Source: Chryseobacterium echinoideorum (GTDB lineage: Bacteria; Bacteroidota; Bacteroidia; Flavobacteriales; Weeksellaceae). From it: DNA of 64,000 nucleotides. Positions within the stretch are counted from its first letter, which is position 1; every line of letters begins with the position of its first letter. Made by a program: the position numbers and the translations under genes. Below are positions 60,256 through 64,000 of the stretch, in pieces. The notes under the pieces were generated by a model. That model searched no databases, was not told the DNA's origin, and saw only the letters and a list, made by a program, of their open reading frames with translations. The stretch covers positions 62,001 through 126,000 of the forward strand of contig NZ_VKNW01000011.1 in NCBI RefSeq assembly GCF_007474535.1, read 5' to 3'.

Positions 60256-61096
60256 ACTGTTTTACCACCTTTACTGTTTTTGAAGAGCCGTCTTTGTAAC
60301 TAATTTTCGCTAAATAATTTCCTGTTGTTAATCTTGATAAATTAATAGAAACATCCTTGCTGTCAAATTTCTGACTTAAAATATTTTGTCCGGATAAATT
60401 GTAAAAATCTACCGAAGCAATACTCTGGCTACCCGAAATATTAAAAATATCTCTTACAGGATTAGGGTAGTACTTTACAGATGTTTTACCGTCAATCTCT
60501 ACAGTGCTTAAATTGCCAAAAACCAACCTGATGTTTGTTCGGTTGGGTGTAGTATTCATTGTTCTGGTTTCATTCCATGCATTAGAGATGCTGTAATAAT
60601 AAGATGACTTATCCGCAACATTTGAGTAAGCATAATTTGGTGGCGAAAGAGTATAATCTCCCGAAGCATGTACTACCAAAACCACGAGATTTTTTGTAGA
60701 ATCATTATACTGAAAAGGAGTTGTAAGTGTGATATTCTGCCATCCTACAACATCATTATTCACATTTCCGGTATACACGAGGGTGTAACCTGTTGTGCTT
60801 GTAGGCGTAGAAACAGCAGTTTGGGTCGACATTTTCATGTAGATAGAAACATTTCCTGTTGGCGTTGCATAGGCATTGCTTACGATATTCCATCCTACAG
60901 AATTGATGGTTCCTGTAGTTCCAATCTCTGATGCGTCATAAATTGTTTCGCTCGCTCCATGTTCAAACAGTCTTGTGATAGGAGAGTAGTACCAATTTGA
61001 GGTGCCGCTTCCAATCGTGACTTGTTGTTGTGCATTTAACGGAATAAAACTGATTAATCCGAATAACAAAAAGTAAAAAAAAGTAGAATTTCTCAT
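60254..61096 (-). CDS. T9SS type A sorting domain-containing protein
   Basis: A 280-residue exported protein. Signal peptide 1-22; a jelly-roll-like domain (about 25-195) with SIGSGTSNWYYSPI-type sequence (TIGSGTSNWYYSPI), NVSIYMKMSTQTA and NLVVLVVHASGDY; and a C-terminal type A sorting domain (VKYYPNPVRDIFNISG, TGNYLAKISYKDGSSKTVKVV). The first domain is the kind seen in surface proteins of Chryseobacterium that bind or display. Function unknown. Confidence 0.87.
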   Translation of the reverse strand: MRNSTFFYFLLFGLISFIPLNAQQQVTIGSGTSNWYYSPITRLFEHGASETIYDASEIGTTGTINSVGWNIVSNAYATPTGNVSIYMKMSTQTAVSTPTSTTGYTLVYTGNVNNDVVGWQNITLTTPFQYNDSTKNLVVLVVHASGDYTLSPPNYAYSNVADKSSYYYSISNAWNETRTMNTTPNRTNIRLVFGNLSTVEIDGKTSVKYYPNPVRDIFNISGSQSIASVDFYNLSGQNILSQKFDSKDVSINLSRLTTGNYLAKISYKDGSSKTVKVVKQ

Positions 61097-61162
61097 ATAA
61101 TTGATAATTTATTAACCATAAATTTAGTAAAAATTATCAAAATAACAATTTTCTTTGAGTTG

Positions 61163-61795
61163 TTACATTTCTGAGTTTTGCTCGTATCCGTAAAATTTAG
61201 GCATTTGCCAATGATATTTTACAGCCAGTGTTCTTACCGAAACAATAAGAAGAATAGTGAAAATTTGTATGAATGTATAAGAAAGACTGGTAAAATTTGT
61301 AAGCAGTAAAAAACCTGATCCGCCAATAATACATGCGCTTGCATAAATTTCTTTTCTAAAAATTAAAGGAATTCTATTCAGCAAAATATCACGGATAATT
61401 CCACCAAAACAGCCGGTAATTGTTCCTAAAGCAATGCAGATTAATGGATGAATTTCTGCATTAAGCCCTTTCTGAACACCAATAATGGTAAACAATCCTA
61501 AACCGAAACTGTCGAAAATAAATAAAGTTACTTTAAAATTCTTTTCAATAGATTTGAAGACCATGGCAAAGATGCTGGTTGCCAAAATCAATCCGCACAT
61601 CAATAGATCATGCATCCAAAAAACAGGAATGCCAAGCAGTAAATCTCTTACTGTTCCTCCACCCACTGAAGTCACAAAAGCAATGATCAAAACTCCAAAA
61701 GGATCAAGTCTTTTCTGCATCGCAGCAAAGCTTCCCGACATCGCAAAAGAGATCGTTCCGAGAATTTCTATGATAAGGTTGAAGTTTTCGTGCAT
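61163..61795 (-). CDS. TRIC-type cation channel family protein (UPF0126)
   Basis: A 210-residue membrane protein with about seven helices. Two UPF0126 repeats each carry the Gly-rich SVGGGTVRDLLLG and TGCFGGIIRDILLNR motif, typical of prokaryotic TRIC channels (YicG-like). They conduct K+ or glycine-like solutes depending on type. I chose ATG 61795 (MHENFNLIIEILGT), since the in-frame ATG 61822 adds nine residues of no family match. Confidence 0.88.
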   Translation of the reverse strand: MHENFNLIIEILGTISFAMSGSFAAMQKRLDPFGVLIIAFVTSVGGGTVRDLLLGIPVFWMHDLLMCGLILATSIFAMVFKSIEKNFKVTLFIFDSFGLGLFTIIGVQKGLNAEIHPLICIALGTITGCFGGIIRDILLNRIPLIFRKEIYASACIIGGSGFLLLTNFTSLSYTFIQIFTILLIVSVRTLAVKYHWQMPKFYGYEQNSEM

Positions 61796-61871
61796 TCTAT
61801 GATTGGTGCTGATAAATGACAAATAGATTAAATTTCATTTATTTTAATCTTAATTATTACTTATCTATTAT

Positions 61872-62336
61872 TTATTTTTCAATTCTCACCGCTTCAGGAA
61901 CCAGAAGTTCATACTCTCCTTTATGATTGATGATTTCTCTTACGATGCTGCTGCTGATAAAAGATTTTCCTGATGAAGTCAAAAGAAAAACGGTTTCCAG
62001 TTTTTTATGAGCCAGCGTTCTGTTGGTATGAGCAATAGCTTTTTCAAACTCGAAATCGGCAGGATTTCTGAGTCCGCGGAGAATATACTGAGCATTTTTT
62101 TCAAAACAATAATCAACAGTAAGTGCTTCAAAAAAATCGACTTCCACATTGGGGAATTCAGCTACGGAATTCCGGATAAATTCCATTCTTTTTTCCAGAG
62201 GAAACATGTATTTCTTCTGAGAATTTTGCCCGATAGCTATAATTAATTTATCAAAAAGAGGAGCAGCTCTTTCAATAATGTCGTAATGTCCTAATGTAAT
62301 TGGGTCAAAAGATCCCGGAAAAACGGCAATTTTCAT
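61872..62336 (-). CDS. coaD: Pantetheine-phosphate adenylyltransferase
   Basis: A 154-residue enzyme of coenzyme A synthesis joining AMP to 4'-phosphopantetheine. The nucleotidyl-transfer motif is GSFDPITLGHYDII (H17), with RGLRNPADFEFE and the C-terminal SSSIVRE motif. Normal length. It lies 93 bp downstream of ddl on the same strand. Confidence 0.95.
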   Translation of the reverse strand: MKIAVFPGSFDPITLGHYDIIERAAPLFDKLIIAIGQNSQKKYMFPLEKRMEFIRNSVAEFPNVEVDFFEALTVDYCFEKNAQYILRGLRNPADFEFEKAIAHTNRTLAHKKLETVFLLTSSGKSFISSSIVREIINHKGEYELLVPEAVRIEK

Positions 62337-62402
62337 GCGTAAGAATTTTATTTTTTTGTGTTTGGTGTCGTCTTTAGTTTATACTGATAGGGTAGTTTTG
62401 CA

Positions 62403-62443
62403 TAACTTCTAACTTCTAACTTCTAACTTCTAACTTCTAACTT
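62403..62443. repeat. Tandem heptamer TAACTTC array
   Basis: Five perfect copies of TAACTTC (62403-62437) and a sixth without its last base. The stop codon of ddl (62430-62432) lies inside the array. A shorter, degraded version (CTTCTAGCTTCTAAC) stands near 59582-59597. Confidence 0.85.
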
Positions 62444-63419
62444 TATTCAAAGCCTTCTCAACTTCGTTGCCACAAAGATCTTTAATGGAAATTCCATAAT
62501 GTTTTGCCTGTTGCGGAAGAATGCTTGCCGGAGAAAATCCAGGGTTGGTATTCATTTCCAGCATATAAGGAATTCCGTCCATCAAAATAAATTCGCTTCT
62601 GGAAAACCCACTCATTCCTAGGGAATTGTAAGCCTTTTTGGCGATTTCCTCCACACGGATTCTGGTTGCATCATCTATTCTTGCAGGGGTAATTTCTTCT
62701 GAAGCACCTTCGTATTTGGCTTCGTAATCAAAAAACTCGTTTTTAGGAACAATTTCGGTAATTCCAAGTACAATAGTTTCTCCTTTAAAATCAATAACTC
62801 CTACCGAAACTTCCATTCCGTTCAGAAAACTTTCAATTAAAATTTCATTATCTTCTTTAAAGGCAATTTCTGTGGCGGCAATAAGCTCAGATTTTTCTTT
62901 AACCTTTGAAATTCCCAAGGAAGAACCGGATTGATTAGGTTTGACGAAAACAGGAAGTCCCAGATTTTCTATAATCTCATCCATATTAATTTCTTCACCT
63001 TTTCTCAGGTAAATACTTTTTGCAGCAGGAATTCCGTATTTTGAAAGCACTGCTAATGTATCTTTTTTATTAAAAGTTAAAGCACTCTGATAAAAATCAC
63101 AACCTGTATATTTTTGTCCAATGGCATCCCAATAAGCCTGAAGAATTCCGTTTTCTCCAGGAGTTCCGTGGATGATATTAAAGCAGACGTCAAATTTCAG
63201 GGTTTCGTTATCTGTATTTACAGAAAAATCACCTTTGTTAATGGTTGTTTTTTCATCCTTTTCATTCAAATAATACCATTCATCTTTCAGTATAATTACT
63301 TTATAAACATTGTAAAGATCACGGTCTAATGAATCGTATATCAACTGCCCGCTTTTCAGAGAAACTTTGTATTCGTCAGAATAACCGCCCATCACTACGG
63401 CGACTTGCTTTTTGCTCAT
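62430..63419 (-). CDS. ddl: D-alanine--D-alanine ligase
   Basis: A 329-residue ATP-grasp enzyme making D-Ala-D-Ala for peptidoglycan. The N-terminal signature is VVMGGYSDEYKVSLKSGQ, then INIIHGTPGENG-like NIIHGTPGENG, the ATP-grasp lysine region GLPVFVKPNQSGSSLGISK, and the metal site MLEMNTNPGFSPAS. The last four codons (KVRS) and the stop are made of the heptamer repeat, so copy-number change there would alter the extreme C-terminus only. Confidence 0.94.
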   Translation of the reverse strand: MSKKQVAVVMGGYSDEYKVSLKSGQLIYDSLDRDLYNVYKVIILKDEWYYLNEKDEKTTINKGDFSVNTDNETLKFDVCFNIIHGTPGENGILQAYWDAIGQKYTGCDFYQSALTFNKKDTLAVLSKYGIPAAKSIYLRKGEEINMDEIIENLGLPVFVKPNQSGSSLGISKVKEKSELIAATEIAFKEDNEILIESFLNGMEVSVGVIDFKGETIVLGITEIVPKNEFFDYEAKYEGASEEITPARIDDATRIRVEEIAKKAYNSLGMSGFSRSEFILMDGIPYMLEMNTNPGFSPASILPQQAKHYGISIKDLCGNEVEKALNKVRS

Positions 63420-63723
63420 ATCAAATTGTCAATAAAGGCAAAATTAAGCAAATTCTGTATGCTAGTATCTAATTTTTTTAATTTTAAATCTAAAATTCAA
63501 GATCGTAAAAACTCAGAACATTCCTTTCATTTTTATTTAGATAAAATTAGTTCACATCAAAGACGTTTTTAAACAGATTCAGGTTTCACTACTAAAATAT
63601 ATTTCAGAATGCATTCGGTTTTGAGTATAAATTTAAAACATCAATAAATTTCTTTCCTGCTTTGTTCATTTTTAGTAAATTTGTCAACCTTTAAATTTTA
63701 AAAAATTAAATACTAAAAATAAT
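63420..63723. other. Intergenic region between ddl and sucC
   Basis: 304 bp between divergent genes, very A/T-rich. On the plus strand TAAATTTG at 63676-63683 is a full -7 consensus 41 bp before sucC; no good TTG stands at -33. Nothing else is recognised: no tRNA, hairpin or small gene. Confidence 0.55.
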
Positions 63724-64000
63724 ATGAATCTTCACGAGTATCAATCAAAAGAGATTTTATCAAAGTATGGAGTAGCTATCCAACGTGGTTTCGTTGCAAA
63801 CAACGTAGATGAAGCTGTAGCAGCTGCTGAAAAACTTACGGCTGAAACCGGAGCTCAGGGATGGGTTGTAAAAGCACAGATCCACGCAGGAGGTCGCGGA
63901 AAAGGCGGAGGTGTAAAGTTTTCTCCAAACATGGATAAGCTTAAAGAAAACGCTCAGAACATCATCGGAATGCAGTTGGTAACTCCACAAACTTCTGCTG
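63724..64000 (+). CDS. sucC: Succinate--CoA ligase (ADP-forming) subunit beta (3' end outside window)
   Basis: The first 92 codons are visible: [19 protein letters not shown] is the standard SucC start, and [20 protein letters not shown] is the ATP-grasp nucleotide loop with its conserved Lys and Gly run. A TCA-cycle enzyme converting succinyl-CoA to succinate with ATP formation. The gene runs past the window edge, so neighbours to the right are unknown. Confidence 0.95.
   Translation, partial: MNLHEYQSKEILSKYGVAIQRGFVANNVDEAVAAAEKLTAETGAQGWVVKAQIHAGGRGKGGGVKFSPNMDKLKENAQNIIGMQLVTPQTSA

Noticed and set aside
62403..62443. Tandem repeat as a CRISPR-like array
   Set aside because: The unit is 7 bp with no spacers; it is a simple tandem repeat.

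Overview
The window comes from a low-G+C member of the Flavobacteriia, most likely Chryseobacterium or a close Weeksellaceae relative. The evidence is the Bacteroidetes-type promoter motif TAnnTTTG ahead of many genes, several proteins with type IX secretion (T9SS) C-terminal sorting domains, a bacillithiol gene (bshA), the DUF6443/RHS architecture, and family content such as DUF4292, DUF4254, DUF2851 and the LemA/TPM cluster. No tRNA, rRNA, CRISPR array, intact insertion sequence or prophage was seen. Most of the window is ordinary chromosome, with a few accessory islands.

Layout, 1-11.4 kb: a truncated outer-membrane beta-barrel gene lies divergent to a histidine kinase/response regulator pair. 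Then come an EEP-type phosphodiesterase, a five-gene operon (a DUF2589 protein, two unknown proteins, a leaderless subtilase and a 67-residue protein shaped like a subtilase propeptide), a dienoyl-CoA reductase-type SDR, and a DUF1573 protein divergent to a second kinase/regulator pair. Both kinase/regulator intergenic regions carry GTTAATG direct repeats at about 11-bp spacing, and the two regulators share almost the same DNA-recognition helix.

11.4-28.2 kb: SDR, AraC, aldo/keto reductase and a second, paralogous AraC gene; dihydroorotase; then a forward gene series (flippase, nucleotidyltransferase, DUF4292 lipoprotein, EnvC-like protein, TatA, DUF4254, lipoprotein, RibA). A candidate structured small RNA follows, then a lipoprotein, a GH3 enzyme and BshA.

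28.2-38.2 kb: the main accessory island. It holds a decayed XRE regulator between two related hairpin repeats, then a reverse-strand RHS locus in the order T9SS protein, YD-type secreted protein, four-helix-bundle protein, DUF6443/RHS protein with an unrecognised C-terminal tail, and a small candidate immunity protein. Upstream are two copies of an 80-bp palindromic-end repeat.

38.2-64 kb: DUF2851/PspC/GNAT operon, AddA-like helicase-nuclease, ferritin, two secreted low-complexity proteins, MalQ with CBM20 domains, T9SS proteins, an M3 peptidase, a Kef-type antiporter with its oxidoreductase, the LemA/TPM cluster, DHFR, a TRIC-type channel, CoaD, Ddl and the start of sucC.

The best candidates for undescribed biology are the DUF2589/subtilase cassette, the RHS toxin tail with its putative immunity gene, the shared GTTAATG operator system, and the structured RNA at 24.4-24.6 kb.
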